In this document: positions 1 to 9,426 of the stretch, piece by piece | How positions within the stretch are numbered: the first letter of the stretch is position 1 | How the letters are laid out: every line of letters begins with the position of its first letter | From: Caldithrix abyssi | Lineage (GTDB): Bacteria > Calditrichota > Calditrichia > Calditrichales > Calditrichaceae | Reading direction: 5' to 3' | Length of the DNA stretch: 51,120 nucleotides | NCBI GenBank assembly: GCA_011369465.1 | Contig: DRQG01000054.1 | Location: forward strand, 1-51,120 | Program-made: the position numbers and the translations under genes | The notes under the pieces: model-generated | Database searches by the model: none | What the model was told of the DNA's origin: nothing | The model's input: only the letters and a program-made list of their open reading frames with translations

Positions 1-354
1 TGCTAAATAATGTAGCTAATAAACTGTTAAAAATAATGTGCGCTATCGCGCGTACACAAAACTATTTTGTGGATAACTATGTGCATATCCACTCGAAATT
101 CGCTTGATTTTAGCACTTGACAAAGTCATAGAAATCAGGGGTCGGAGGCTGAGGCTAATAGCCAAAGGGCCGGAATTTCGAATGTCGATCAATGATTGAA
201 GATTTACGAACTGATTACTGAGAACTAAAAGCCAACCCTTCGTCCCGCCCGGGCGGGATCAGGGCAAGTAGCTAACAGCCAAGAGCTGACAGCTGAGAGC
301 TGATAGCTGACAACTGAAAACTAATAACTTAAAACTCTAATCCACAGGTATATT
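1..354. other. Intergenic stretch with degenerate AGCTGA tandem repeat
   Basis: No credible gene is seen here. About 268-330 is a run of imperfect 7-10 bp units built around AGCTGA (agctgacagctgagagctg and so on), fading into AACTGAAAACT. A G/C palindrome, CCCGCCCGGGCGGG, lies at about 244-257. This looks like non-coding repeat sequence; no promoter could be assigned with confidence. Confidence 0.5.
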
Positions 355-687
355 ATGAAAGTGCCATTAATAAAATTAGCCCACGCCCGGTCCGGAGATA
401 AGGGCGATACCGCCAACGTCGGAGTCATCGCACTTAAACCGGAATATTATCCCATCCTGAAAGAAAAGTTAACCGTGGAACGCGTAAAAGCGCATTTCGG
501 CGATATGGTAAAAGGACCGGTAGAACGGTTTGAAATGCCCAACATCGGCGCTATCAATTTTCTTTTGCATAATGCACTGGGCGGCGGCGGTACACTAACC
601 TTAAAACATGACGCTCAGGGCAAAACTTACAGCAGCGCCTTTTTGAGGATGGAAATAGAAGTAGATGACGAATTGATGAATTTGTGA
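355..687 (+). CDS. AtuA-like C-terminal-domain protein
   Basis: This 110-aa protein resembles the small C-terminal domain of the AtuA/DUF1446 family, which occurs either fused to the large AtuA domain or as a separate subunit next to it. The opening LAHARSGDKGDTANVGVIA (about residues 8-26) and the later NIGAINFLLHNALGGGG are the parts I recognise. There is no signal peptide, so it should be cytoplasmic. The large partner is not in the window and may lie upstream. AtuA is linked to acyclic terpene and branched acid degradation, but the activity of the lone domain is not established. The ATG follows a weak AGG ribosome site. Confidence 0.75.
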   Translation: MKVPLIKLAHARSGDKGDTANVGVIALKPEYYPILKEKLTVERVKAHFGDMVKGPVERFEMPNIGAINFLLHNALGGGGTLTLKHDAQGKTYSSAFLRMEIEVDDELMNL

Positions 688-691
688 ATAA

Positions 692-827
692 TTGGAGTAT
701 TGGAGTGGTGGAGTAATGTAAGACAAGATTTATCTTGTCCACACTGCTTCGGCTGTTAATCTCATTATAAATTGGAATGTTGGAGTATTGGAGTGGTGGA
801 GTACTGTATAACAAGATTTATCTTGTC
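692..827. repeat. Duplicated 48-bp minisatellite unit ending in a short-loop hairpin
   Basis: Two 48-bp copies, 692-739 and 780-827, differ at three positions by eye. Each starts with three 8-mers of the type TTGGAGTA/TTGGAGTG/GTGGAGTA and ends with an inverted repeat (ACAAGAT-TT-ATCTTGT). Minus-strand translation gives STTPILQ/STPPLQYS-like peptides, typical of false ORFs over such repeats, so I call it non-coding. Confidence 0.75.
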
Positions 828-867
828 ATCCTGGGTTCAAGAGTTCATAATCTGGTCCGGTTTCTGG

Positions 868-890
868 CGCGACATAAATGTCGCGGTACG
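868..890. repeat. Short-loop hairpin repeat ending in CGCGGTACG
   Basis: CGCGACAT-AA-ATGTCGCG is a perfect 8-bp stem with a 2-nt loop, followed by GTACG. The same plan, with a different stem word but the same CGCGGTACG end, recurs at 19602-19625. This suggests a family of small dispersed hairpins. Confidence 0.6.
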
Positions 891-958
891 GTTCTTCATC
901 AATCCGTTATTTCAATAATCCATTTTATATTACACAATAACTTAAAACAGGACTATTC

Positions 959-1720
959 ATGCGCATTATATCCTGGAATGTAAACGGCATCCGTGCCGCC
1001 ATTCGCAACGGTTTTATGGATTGGCTGGATAATGAGAACGCCGAAATCATTTGTTTGCAGGAGGTAAAAGCCACATTAGAGCAGACGGACAGCGCTTTTG
1101 ATAAAGACGGTTGTACGGTTATCTGGAATGATGCTTCACGGGCCGGCTACAGCGGAGTGGCCACACTGAGCAAACCGCAGCCTTTGAATATATGGAAAGG
1201 ATTCGGCATTGAAGAATTTGATCACGAGGGTCGGATTATTCTTACCGAATATGATAAATTTTTTCTTTATAATATCTATTTTCCCAACGGTCAGCGCGAC
1301 CAGGAACGTTTGGATTATAAGCTGCGCTTTTACGATGCCTTTTTAGAGCATGCTCAGGAAATTCGTAAAAGAGGCAAAGCGGTAATTACCTGCGGCGATT
1401 TCAACACTGCGCATAAAGAAATCGACCTGAAAAATCCCAAAGCAAACGAAAAAAATTCCGGTTTTCTGCCTGTTGAGCGAGCCTGGATGGATAAATTTGT
1501 GGAACATGGGTATGTGGATACCTTCCGCATGTTCAATCGGGAGCCGGATCAATACAGCTGGTGGACGTATCGTTTTGGCGCACGCAAAAAAAATGTGGGC
1601 TGGCGTATTGACTACTTTTTTATTGATGAAGAACATAAGGATATGGTGCGAACGGCTTTTATCGATCAACAAGTTATGGGCTCCGACCATTGCCCGGTAG
1701 GTATTGAGCTGGACGTTTAA
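959..1720 (+). CDS. xth: Exodeoxyribonuclease III / AP endonuclease
   Basis: Metal-dependent 3'-5' exonuclease and AP endonuclease of base-excision repair, cytoplasmic. At 253 aa it has the usual family length. The endonuclease/exonuclease/phosphatase fold is visible through RIISWNVNGIRAA at the N-terminus, the LQEVKA glutamate motif (about 34-39), YFPNGQ, CGDFNTAH (about 144-151), WRIDYFF and the C-terminal GSDHCPVG with its catalytic Asp-His pair. The ATG is preceded by AGGA at good spacing. It stands alone between repeat-rich spacers, so it is probably monocistronic. Confidence 0.95.
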   Translation: MRIISWNVNGIRAAIRNGFMDWLDNENAEIICLQEVKATLEQTDSAFDKDGCTVIWNDASRAGYSGVATLSKPQPLNIWKGFGIEEFDHEGRIILTEYDKFFLYNIYFPNGQRDQERLDYKLRFYDAFLEHAQEIRKRGKAVITCGDFNTAHKEIDLKNPKANEKNSGFLPVERAWMDKFVEHGYVDTFRMFNREPDQYSWWTYRFGARKKNVGWRIDYFFIDEEHKDMVRTAFIDQQVMGSDHCPVGIELDV

Positions 1721-1845
1721 ACACTTTATTCTTTTTTACCCAGAAAAGGATTATTATTTTTTACCGTTAAGCTCTATTTTTTTGAAAATAAGCCGAAATA
1801 AAAATATTGCTCTGTAATTTTAACTGTTTTCCGGAGGATAGTTTG

Positions 1846-2499
1846 ATGCCCAAGAAAATACTTTTATTAATGGCCTCGTTTCTTCTGCTGGTACAATGTG
1901 ATATACCCGAACCGGCGGATATCGCACCGCCCTTTGTAAACGTGGTTTATCCCATACAGGGATCGGTTTTATCTGCTAATACAACGGTGGTTATCGGCGC
2001 TGTTGACGACGATGCCGTTTCCAAAGTATGGTATTATGTGGACGGCGTTAAAATGGGTGAGAGCGGAAAAGCGCCTTATGAATTTCTTTTGGATATTTCT
2101 TCTCTGGAGAAACGGGTTGATCACGTATTACAGGCCGGTGCAGTTGATAACTCCGATAATACCGGCTATTCCGAACAGGTTATCTTTACCGTGGCCGAAA
2201 CGCCGGATATTACACCGCCCACAGTGCAGATTTTGAACCCCCAGCCGGGACAGACCGTAAAGGGTACCATATCCATTGTTGCCCATGCCACAGACGACCG
2301 CTCGGTAAAAAAAGTAGCCTTTTTTGTGGATGATGATTCGTTGGGGGTCGTTCAGGCTTATCCTTATAAATTCGAATGGAACACCACAACCGTTACCGAT
2401 TCCGTACAGCATAATATTTATGCCAAAGCCTTCGACAGCGGTAACAACAGCGCCGTCTCATCAGTGGTTACGGTTTTCGTGGATCAGAGCAGTAAATAA
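1846..2499 (+). CDS. Lipoprotein with two bacterial Ig-like repeats
   Basis: A 217-aa predicted lipoprotein: after MPKKI comes a hydrophobic stretch ending in LLVQC, the likely lipidated Cys. Two tandem domains of about 95 aa follow, with the pattern APPFVNVVYP...SVLSANTTVVIGAVDDDAVSKVWYYVDG and then TPPTVQILNP...VKGTISIVAHATDD, typical of Big_7/Ig_17-like folds. I chose the ATG at 1846 because GGAGG lies 8-10 nt upstream; an earlier start at 1807 would spoil the signal peptide. The role is presumably adhesive or structural at the cell surface. It converges on the minus-strand gene that follows, with 6 bp between stops. Confidence 0.7.
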   Translation: MPKKILLLMASFLLLVQCDIPEPADIAPPFVNVVYPIQGSVLSANTTVVIGAVDDDAVSKVWYYVDGVKMGESGKAPYEFLLDISSLEKRVDHVLQAGAVDNSDNTGYSEQVIFTVAETPDITPPTVQILNPQPGQTVKGTISIVAHATDDRSVKKVAFFVDDDSLGVVQAYPYKFEWNTTTVTDSVQHNIYAKAFDSGNNSAVSSVVTVFVDQSSK

Positions 2500-2505
2500 T
2501 CCGGC

Positions 2506-3477
2506 TTAGTCATTGTCCTTATCGGCCAGGAAGGAACAGTACACCGGGCAGTGATCGGATATTTTCTCACGGTATTCCGGGATGGCCTTGCCTTTGTATT
2601 CGGGTTTGCCGTCCCGGCACATACCCCCTACCTCAACGCTGTTTTTTACGTACTCTTCCAGTGCTCCGCGCGATATAAAGATTTGATCGATCAGCGATCC
2701 CTGAATGCGTTCTTCCCGGTAATCGGGCTGCCAATAATTGGTGTAGCCGCTGTCGGCTATTTCCGAAGTGGCCCAGTAAAATCCCATTTTTTCCATTAGC
2801 GGTTTAAACTCGTCGTAACCCAATTTGGAAACATTGTTAAAGTCACCCATTAAAACTACATCCTTATCGCCGGTGTCATTCTGAACTTGTTCCAGAATCC
2901 GTTCCAAAACAGCCCATTGTTTCTGCCGTTGATCCCACCCCGCCGGCCCGGCTTTAAGATGAACGACAACGGCATGAAAATCAAAGCCGGTTTTGAGCGC
3001 TTTAAAATAAGCCCTAAAGGCCGGACGCAGCCAGGAATCCGGTTTGAGCGCCACATCCATATAAACCTGCGGTTTCCCCACCAGCTCCAGTACGCTGGAA
3101 TCGTATAAAAAACCGACCTTTTGCGATCCCGGCGAGGGCGCGTAAATAAACTTGTATTGCGGGCCGAGGTATTCGACGGCTTTTTCCTGTAGCAATTGTG
3201 TATCCACCACTTCCACCAGCCCCAACAATTCGATATCCAACTTTTTGAGCAGATTAAACAGGGCCGGGATGTCGGTGGCCTGCCCCTGCGGCGGGATGCG
3301 CAGATTGATGCCGTATTTTTTCATCATTTCCCCGTCTTCTTTACAGGGAAACCATTCGATGTTAAAGGAACCGATTTGGATGATGGACGTGTCTTCATCA
3401 GCCGAAGATTGAGTATACACAGGAAGATTGCTTAGAAATATTGCCGTAAGTACAAATAAAATTATTCTTTTAGTCAT
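2506..3477 (-). CDS. Secreted endonuclease/exonuclease/phosphatase-family protein
   Basis: A 323-aa protein with an N-terminal signal peptide (hydrophobic residues 5-20), so it acts outside the cytoplasm. The EEP fold is supported by QIGSFNIEWFP (about 36-46), ELLGLVEVVD with the metal-binding Glu, VVLMGDFNNVS and the terminal SDHCPVYCSF with the catalytic Asp-His pair. It could be a secreted nuclease or phosphodiesterase; substrate is not readable. The start has AAGGA just upstream. Confidence 0.85.
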   Translation of the reverse strand: MTKRIILFVLTAIFLSNLPVYTQSSADEDTSIIQIGSFNIEWFPCKEDGEMMKKYGINLRIPPQGQATDIPALFNLLKKLDIELLGLVEVVDTQLLQEKAVEYLGPQYKFIYAPSPGSQKVGFLYDSSVLELVGKPQVYMDVALKPDSWLRPAFRAYFKALKTGFDFHAVVVHLKAGPAGWDQRQKQWAVLERILEQVQNDTGDKDVVLMGDFNNVSKLGYDEFKPLMEKMGFYWATSEIADSGYTNYWQPDYREERIQGSLIDQIFISRGALEEYVKNSVEVGGMCRDGKPEYKGKAIPEYREKISDHCPVYCSFLADKDND

Positions 3478-4332
3478 ATTATGTTCCTTAATTAGCGATG
3501 TGAATATTAACCCATTGCCTGCTTTACTTCATTTATTGCCTTATTAATGACTAAAATAAAAAAACTAAGTTTAGTATAAAAATCTTTTTAGGGTATATTG
3601 GGCAGATATGAGGATAAAGAATACAATATTCTTAAAATGATTGTTGCGCACTGTGCAACAGGTAATTAGATTGATTGGTTCTCTTGGTAAATCTATGGGT
3701 GAAATTTAAAGATCAGATTGTTAATAATATACGACAGAACAAGCATTAATCCACAGATACCTACGAGTCATTGATCGTTTCGACTTTATTTCCCCGAAGA
3801 GGAATATGATCATAGCCCACCGATTCATCGATGGGAAAAAGACAGCAAAAATCGGTTCCCGTCCCGTCAGGGACGATTGAAGCGCTATTAAACATGGAAA
3901 ACAAATGTCTCTTTCGGGACATACTCGATTGGTTGGATTGGCTGTCCCCGTCATAAATGATGGGGCTATAAAAAGTGACTAATTATAACTTGCATTTTAT
4001 TTTAGAACTCTTTATGTTTCTAACTGTTTATGCATCAGCGATTTTAAACTTATCTTATTGTTTCGGTCACACGCGTTCAATCAAAACAATTTCTTTTATG
4101 AAAGATAATAATAACATCTATCTATCTAAACGTATGTTTTATTTTAATCTATTTCTACTTTTCCGACCTTTTAATCCTACTTTTATTAATCCTTTTCTGC
4201 GCAGGATGCGCTTATCCCAAGCTATGGTTTTGTAAGGTTAACGCAAAAAAATGGGACGACTGGTTCGGCTGACTTGTTTCATTTTTCTGTTCTTATAAAA
4301 TGAAATGATACGAAAAAAAGGAGAATAGATAG
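3478..4332. other. 855-bp intergenic region with hairpin cluster and leader palindrome
   Basis: Open frames here look random and I see no gene. Three hairpins sit in 3860-3965: CGTCCC-GTCA-GGGACG (3860-3875), TGTCTC-TTTC-GGGACA (3906-3921) and CCCCGTCAT-AA-ATGATGGGG (3946-3965, one wobble pair). Just upstream of the next gene, TTTCATTTT (4277-4285) and AAAATGAAA (4297-4305) form a 9-bp inverted repeat. It could be a leader hairpin or an operator for the cassette starting at 4333. Confidence 0.55.
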
Positions 4333-5558
4333 ATGAAAAAGAAAATAGTTCTCTTCGTGTTGACGGCATTTTTGTTTATTGCCGGCTGTTCGCAAATGAA
4401 AGATCAAAAGATAACCGCCCCGGAAAAATCCGATGCCGCCGTTATGCCGGACGGAATTTCAGGCGGAGATATACAAATACAAATGCAAATTTCCAAACTG
4501 GATATTTTAGACGCAATCTGGCTTTTGCCTTAAATGACGAAGCCGCGCTCAATTCTTTAAGCTCGGAAACGTGCAAAGCGGACAACAAAGAACGTATTAT
4601 TGATCTGAGTAAATGGTTAAATAAGGATGTCGTCGGAAACACCCTGGCTCAGCGTATGGCTTTAAGCGGCAATATGGAACAAATTGACGGTCGTCTAAAA
4701 CAGGTAACTGCTGAAGACTTTACAATGATAACCCAATCCTTAGAACCGATGGTCGACGTATATTTTCCCGTTGACGAGCACCGAAACAACTGGTACGAAA
4801 ACAAAGACAAGCTGCTTATTGCCGTTGTCCATCCGGCAAAGGAATGGGAACCGGCCACGGCTTACAAACTTAACGAAGAAAAAGTGCTGCTTGACCCCTA
4901 TACTCCGCCGGAAGAGCCGGTGCTGGTGGTCAGCCTGTGCGAGCATGGCGGCATTCATTTAGGAAATGCCATAAAAACCAACGCACCTATTGATGATGGT
5001 GATGGAGGAGGAGGCTCCGGAGGCGGTTCCGGTGGAGGAACGTCCTGTTCTGGACCAGGTGATGGTTGTAACGAACCTTTACAAGACGGAGCCAGAATTA
5101 TAATGCACAAGATGAAGCAAGATGTTTGTGAAGAAGGATGGGCATTAGGCGATCCTGAAATACGATATAGTATTAAAGAATCTAAAAATAAAAATTATCT
5201 GATTAGTAACGAAAATCCTGGCGATTTATGGGATTGTACTTATGGTGGATTTTTAGGACTTGAAATATTTCATGATTATAATTGGAAAACAATAAATCAC
5301 TATGATTTCTTTTGGCATTTTAACGATTATGGAAACTTTGTCGTTTATCATTTCTTTGAAAGCGATGGCGGTTGGCCGGGTAAAGAAGTTTCTTTCACAT
5401 TCTATGGAATTACATTTAAATTTGATATTGGAAATGATGACGAAGATATGGGAGCAAAAAGCATCCATAAAGATGATGGCTACTTAGAACCCGGTGTTGA
5501 CCAAGCATATGACTCGGGTGATATGCGTTTTTATATTGATTGGCAGAATCCAGATTAA
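4333..5558 (+). CDS. Cassette 1 module lipoprotein, frameshifted; DDED-type C-terminal domain
   Basis: The 5' frame begins MKKKIVLFVLTAFLFIAGC, a clear lipoprotein signal, but stops at 4531-4533. The protein continues in a different frame, open before 4503 and running to 5558 (LAFALNDEAALNSL, then QRMALSGNMEQ onward). A one-base frameshift therefore lies between about 4400 and 4530, giving an intended product near 408 aa. Parts in order: lipobox, a conserved body with LLIAVVHPAKEW and VSLCEHGGIHLG, a Gly/Ser linker (about 4998-5040), and a C-terminal domain with EEGWALGDPEI, an aromatic YGNF motif and NDDEDMGAKSI. The acidic pattern hints at a Ca-binding, C2-like beta sandwich, but this is inference. 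The body faintly recalls DUF3103 proteins, from memory only. It may be a pseudogene or a base-call error. Confidence 0.65.
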
Positions 5559-5580
5559 AAACTAATTGCATTGTATGGCT

Positions 5581-5606
5581 GAAGCAGGATGAAGTTATCC
5601 TGCTTC
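5581..5606 (+). terminator. Intercistronic hairpin after cassette 1 module
   Basis: GAAGCAGGAT-GAAGTT-ATCCTGCTTC is a perfect 10-bp stem located 22 bp after the module gene and 24 bp before the barrel start. There is no good U-tract, so it may attenuate transcription or stabilise mRNA rather than terminate fully. Confidence 0.55.
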
Positions 5607-5630
5607 GGCTTGCTATTTCTGGAGTTAAAA

Positions 5631-6452
5631 ATGTTACTAAGAGGATTAATAATTTATTTTATATTGACGAGAATATCCTTTTCTCAAACAGCCTTGGAAG
5701 ATTCTTCACTAGTAGATGAGATTGAATTAACATTTGGCATTGAGGGCGGGATTCTTAAAACCAGCCAGTATCTGGAACCATTAAAGGATTTTACCTATCA
5801 AGGAGAGCCTGTCGATCAAACTATTCCCTTTTCCTTCGCGCCTGTTTTCACCGTGCAGGCCGGTCTGCGCGGCTTCGGTTTCAATATTTTTGCTTTTATG
5901 AGAAACAGTTTTCTTAATTACGGCGCCGACGGAAACGTGTATATTAAGGACGGAATGGAAATATTTTCAACCGCTCAGGAATTGCTTGAATGGGGAGGGG
6001 GGCTTTATTACAAAATAAATCCGCGTTGGAGCGCCGGATTGCAGTACAGCAGGTACTCCGGAGAAATGAGAGGCCGGGAAAAGCCACCCGGACCTATGAG
6101 TTCTATCGATACTTATTTCTCTTTTAAACAGTTAAAGGCCAGCGCCTCTTATCATTTCGTCCTAAACGAAAAAACCTTCGTACCTCTGAAGGCCGGCTTC
6201 ACCTTATATTCGTATATGCCTAATGTTTCCGACCAAATTCTTATCGAATTTCCCGACCAATATACGACAGGCAATATACAATATCGCTATGGATATAACG
6301 GCAAGCCGTTTAACTTGACTTTAGAAGCGGAACTTCATTTCGATTTTGTTTTAACACCCCTACTGCGTTATGAATACCTGAGTATCGGCTCCACATACCA
6401 TATACATATGTTCAGCCTTTTGCTGCGCTGGATGATTCCCGCTGAAAATTAA
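5631..6452 (+). CDS. Cassette 1 outer-membrane beta-barrel protein
   Basis: About 273 aa with an N-terminal hydrophobic signal (MLLRGLIIYFILTRISFSQ), then alternating aromatic and polar strands such as GGGLYYKINPRWSAGLQYSR and LTLEAELHFDFVLTPLLRYEYL. This fits a barrel of roughly 10-12 strands. The ATG at 5631 has GGAG 7 nt upstream; the in-frame ATG at 5589 lies inside the preceding hairpin and is less likely. It sits between the module lipoprotein and the TonB receptor, with 19 bp to the latter, so co-expression with both is likely. It is a distant relative of the barrels at 10131 and 11478. I do not recognise a named family. Confidence 0.65.
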   Translation: MLLRGLIIYFILTRISFSQTALEDSSLVDEIELTFGIEGGILKTSQYLEPLKDFTYQGEPVDQTIPFSFAPVFTVQAGLRGFGFNIFAFMRNSFLNYGADGNVYIKDGMEIFSTAQELLEWGGGLYYKINPRWSAGLQYSRYSGEMRGREKPPGPMSSIDTYFSFKQLKASASYHFVLNEKTFVPLKAGFTLYSYMPNVSDQILIEFPDQYTTGNIQYRYGYNGKPFNLTLEAELHFDFVLTPLLRYEYLSIGSTYHIHMFSLLLRWMIPAEN

Positions 6453-6471
6453 ACTATGGAAAAGGGAATTT

Positions 6472-8679
6472 ATGAAAATCGCCTTACTGCTTACTTTTAT
6501 ATCCCTGAGTTTCCGTATTCTTTTCGGACAGGAAAAAATCACCGTTGCGGGTCGGCTGTATAACGAAGAAAGCAAGCAGCCGGTTCCTTATGCCAACATC
6601 GTTGTAAAGAACACCTTTATCGGTACCACCAGCGACGAGAACGGATCGTTTTCCCTGCAGCTGGAGGCGGGCGACTATACGCTGCAAATCTTCCATGTTG
6701 TATATTATGAGAAAGAAGTCCCGATTTCCTTAAAGCAAGGTAAAAACATCCATCTCTCTATAGCGCTTAACGAAAAGACCGAACAATTGGGTGTCATCAC
6801 CGTACAGGCCAGGCGGGATGCGGCGCTTTCCGGTTTTTACCTGAAGCCGTACAGCGTTATTAACGCGCCGGCCATAGGTGAACCGGATGTTGTGCGCGTA
6901 GCTGCCATGTTGCCCGGTATTACACAAATTAACGATTATAAGGCGGAGTTGAATATCCGCGGCGGGCATGCGGACCAAAACCAATTCATCCTGGACGGCG
7001 TCGAAGTTTTTAACCCGCAGCATGTAATGGGCATGTTCAGCGCCTTTAATTTATGGGCTGTTGAGGATATACGCATTTACACCGCCCGCTTTCCGGCCGA
7101 ATATTCCGGTCGTCTCAGCGGCGTCATTTCTCTTAACAGCAAGATGCCGCAGAATAAGCCCTATACCCGCGCACATCTTAGCTTGCTCAGTTCCGGAATT
7201 GCTTTAACCCGTAAATGGAACAAAACCGGCCTGCTGTTTGCCGCCCGGCGTACGTATCTGGATTTAGCGACTAAATTATTCGGCGGCAATTTCCCCTTTA
7301 ATTTCTACGATATTAATCTGAAGTTAACTCAGAATTTTACGGATGCTTGGAAGATATCGGCTATCGGTTTTCTCAATACCGACCGCATGGACGCCGACCC
7401 GTCACTATCCAAATGGGGCAATCGGATGGCCGCGCTTAAATTGTATAAGCAAAGGGACGGCACCGTCAAAAAAATGGCCCTCTTCTACAGCGGCTTTTTC
7501 AGCTCAGCGGAAGAGGGCGGCGGTTCTTCTTTTATTAATAATGATTTTAACATCAGCGGCCTTTTGCTGGAATATCGAAGGATTTTTAGCAAAACAATCG
7601 TTCGCTTCGGCCTTTCATTCAAAAAAAACCAAAGCGCCTACAAATGGTATTTGCAGGGAAATTTAAATGCCGATAAAATATTTTATTCCGGCGCTCCGCA
7701 GGCCTTCAATGAAAAACAATCAACGGATTTAATGGAAGGTTGGTACGGTCAGGATTTTCTTTTTCTGCCTCGTTTTCCGCTCACCATTAAATTACGCTAT
7801 ATATTACAAGATTATAAGCAGTCCTACTTGGCCCCAGGCCTGTTCCTTGATTGGCAGATTTTGCCGCGTTTAACGGTTACAAGCGGAGCGGAACGTATGT
7901 TTCAGTTTTTTGCCGCCGGCAGCGAAGCGCTGGAGTTCAACGCGCCCAGCCCGCTGTTCATCACAGACAAACCTTTATCCGCCGATCTATTCACTTTGGG
8001 CGCAGTATGGCAGTTAGGTTTGGACTATCAGTTAAAAAGCGAATTGTTTTACAAAAATTTCCATTCCCTGGTAAAACTGAACGCCGCAGCCGACTCCTAC
8101 CCAGCATTTTTATCCGGCAGTGGACGAGCCTATGGCGCGGATATTGTATTTGAAAAACTACGCGGCCGAATTACCTTTCAATTCGCATATTCCTACTTAA
8201 GCGCTTTACTGTGGTTCAACAATGTTTCGTCCAAACCAAATTGGGATGTGCCGCATGCTTTTAAAGGCTTGATGGGTTTCCGTTTCGGCCGTACCTGGCT
8301 GTTTAACGCCGCTTTTACATATCGCAGCGGTAATTTATATCAAAATGCTCTGGCTATGTTTTATGCCTCCGGGGCTACCGGTGACAGGAACTACAGCCGA
8401 ACCGATTTTAATCTGGTTACACCTTATTTTATTCTTGAGAATACGCCGTCAACCCGCTTTAACCCGTATACCCGGCTCGATCTGGCTTTGCGTAAAAAAT
8501 ACAAAGCCAAACATTTTGACTGGACGCTTTATATACAAGTACAAAATATTACCTTCGCAGATAATCCGTTGCGTATTGATTTTCGCGAACGGTATTTTGG
8601 CGGCACACCTAACCAGGATGAAGGCATAACCATGTCTATCCCCATCCTGCCTTCCGTAGGGGCGGAGTTTGAGTTTTAG
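6472..8679 (+). CDS. TonB-dependent-receptor-like protein, cassette 1
   Basis: A 735-aa outer-membrane protein. Residues 1-19 are a signal peptide. About 24-105 form a carboxypeptidase-D regulatory-like domain (VAGRLYNEESKQPVPYANI, TSDENGSF). About 125-215 form a plug domain with ELNIRGGHADQNQFILDGVE and a FPAEYSGRLSGVISL end. The rest is barrel, ending in an aromatic residue (EFEF). This is the SusC-like domain order but shorter, and I see no clear TonB box. A receptor of this type usually imports or exports a ligand across the outer membrane with TonB energy. The next gene starts 9 bp later. Its paralogue is at 12363. The ligand is unknown; the cassette context points to the secreted module or a product bound by it. 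Confidence 0.85.
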   Translation: MKIALLLTFISLSFRILFGQEKITVAGRLYNEESKQPVPYANIVVKNTFIGTTSDENGSFSLQLEAGDYTLQIFHVVYYEKEVPISLKQGKNIHLSIALNEKTEQLGVITVQARRDAALSGFYLKPYSVINAPAIGEPDVVRVAAMLPGITQINDYKAELNIRGGHADQNQFILDGVEVFNPQHVMGMFSAFNLWAVEDIRIYTARFPAEYSGRLSGVISLNSKMPQNKPYTRAHLSLLSSGIALTRKWNKTGLLFAARRTYLDLATKLFGGNFPFNFYDINLKLTQNFTDAWKISAIGFLNTDRMDADPSLSKWGNRMAALKLYKQRDGTVKKMALFYSGFFSSAEEGGGSSFINNDFNISGLLLEYRRIFSKTIVRFGLSFKKNQSAYKWYLQGNLNADKIFYSGAPQAFNEKQSTDLMEGWYGQDFLFLPRFPLTIKLRYILQDYKQSYLAPGLFLDWQILPRLTVTSGAERMFQFFAAGSEALEFNAPSPLFITDKPLSADLFTLGAVWQLGLDYQLKSELFYKNFHSLVKLNAAADSYPAFLSGSGRAYGADIVFEKLRGRITFQFAYSYLSALLWFNNVSSKPNWDVPHAFKGLMGFRFGRTWLFNAAFTYRSGNLYQNALAMFYASGATGDRNYSRTDFNLVTPYFILENTPSTRFNPYTRLDLALRKKYKAKHFDWTLYIQVQNITFADNPLRIDFRERYFGGTPNQDEGITMSIPILPSVGAEFEF

Positions 8680-8688
8680 GAGGTTTGA

Positions 8689-9399
8689 ATGAAGTATATC
8701 TTTCTTATTCTTGTATTTTTAGCGGCCATTTCCTGCCATGAAGATACTGTTACCAATCAGTATAATTACGAAGACCAATTATCCGTTTCGCTTATTATAC
8801 GTTCCAATCAGATAAAACAAACGGCTTTTATTACAAGAGTTAAACCTTTTGAGGCCGATCCTGGTCCTGCTTCTTTTGTTGACAGTGTGATACTTAATGT
8901 GGACAACCGTTTGTTTGAATGGATTCCGTCGGACTCGATGGGAGATAACCAAAATTGCTGGCAAAGCGTGATCGACGTTCGGAAATGCTTTAACTATTAT
9001 ACGGACAGCTTACTTGTTTTGGCAGGAAAGTCCTATAAATTATTGGCTTCTTATAAAACTAAAACTATTGAAGGTTTTACCGATGTCCCCGGCGATTTTA
9101 ACATAGCGGTAAAGGGACGCACCATTTCCTGGACAAAGAGTGAAAACGCCTATCTGTACCGTATTACCGGGATACATTTGGAAGGGGGAAATTTTATTAT
9201 CGAAAGGGTAACAACCGACTCATCCCTTACCATTAACGAGGAAAGTTTTGATCCCGGGCCTTACCGCATAACCGTAGAAGCGTTGGATAAAAATTTTTAC
9301 GATCTGGCCTTTGACCGCACCTATGCCGCCGGACTCAGCGGTGCGGTTGGTGTTTTCGGCAGCGTAACGGTAAAAACAATTGAAGCCAAAATAGAATAA
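8689..9399 (+). CDS. DUF4249-like lipoprotein, cassette 1
   Basis: A 236-aa predicted lipoprotein with signal MKYIFLILVFLAAISC and a lipidated Cys at about residue 16. The body follows the DUF4249 pattern: an early SVSLIIRSNQIKQ strand, YYTDSLLVLAGKSYKL, ITVEALDKNFYD and a C-terminal GLSGAVGVFGSVTV motif. In Bacteroidota these lipoproteins are coded next to TonB receptors with carboxypeptidase-like N-termini, the arrangement here. It is probably a surface-exposed or periplasm-facing partner of that receptor. It has a paralogue at 14606. The biochemical role of the family is not known to me. Confidence 0.75.
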   Translation: MKYIFLILVFLAAISCHEDTVTNQYNYEDQLSVSLIIRSNQIKQTAFITRVKPFEADPGPASFVDSVILNVDNRLFEWIPSDSMGDNQNCWQSVIDVRKCFNYYTDSLLVLAGKSYKLLASYKTKTIEGFTDVPGDFNIAVKGRTISWTKSENAYLYRITGIHLEGGNFIIERVTTDSSLTINEESFDPGPYRITVEALDKNFYDLAFDRTYAAGLSGAVGVFGSVTVKTIEAKIE

Positions 9400-9426
9400 T
9401 GTATTTATAGCAAAACATCTTTTTGA

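Noticed and set aside
68-76. Perfect DnaA box (TGTGGATAA) near the window start, as a sign of an origin
   Set aside because: Only one box was found, with no cluster, AT-rich unwinding repeat or dnaA/dnaN nearby.
554-814. Minus-strand 86-aa frame across the AtuA-like gene and the minisatellite
   Set aside because: Translation is an artefact of the TTGGAGTA repeat and overlaps a real gene.
3975-4235. 86-aa open frame in the long spacer
   Set aside because: No ribosome site, no recognisable features, low-complexity AT-rich composition.
4460-4510. Programmed -1 frameshift site in the module gene
   Set aside because: No X-XXY-YYZ heptamer in the right frame and no clear downstream stem; an indel is simpler.
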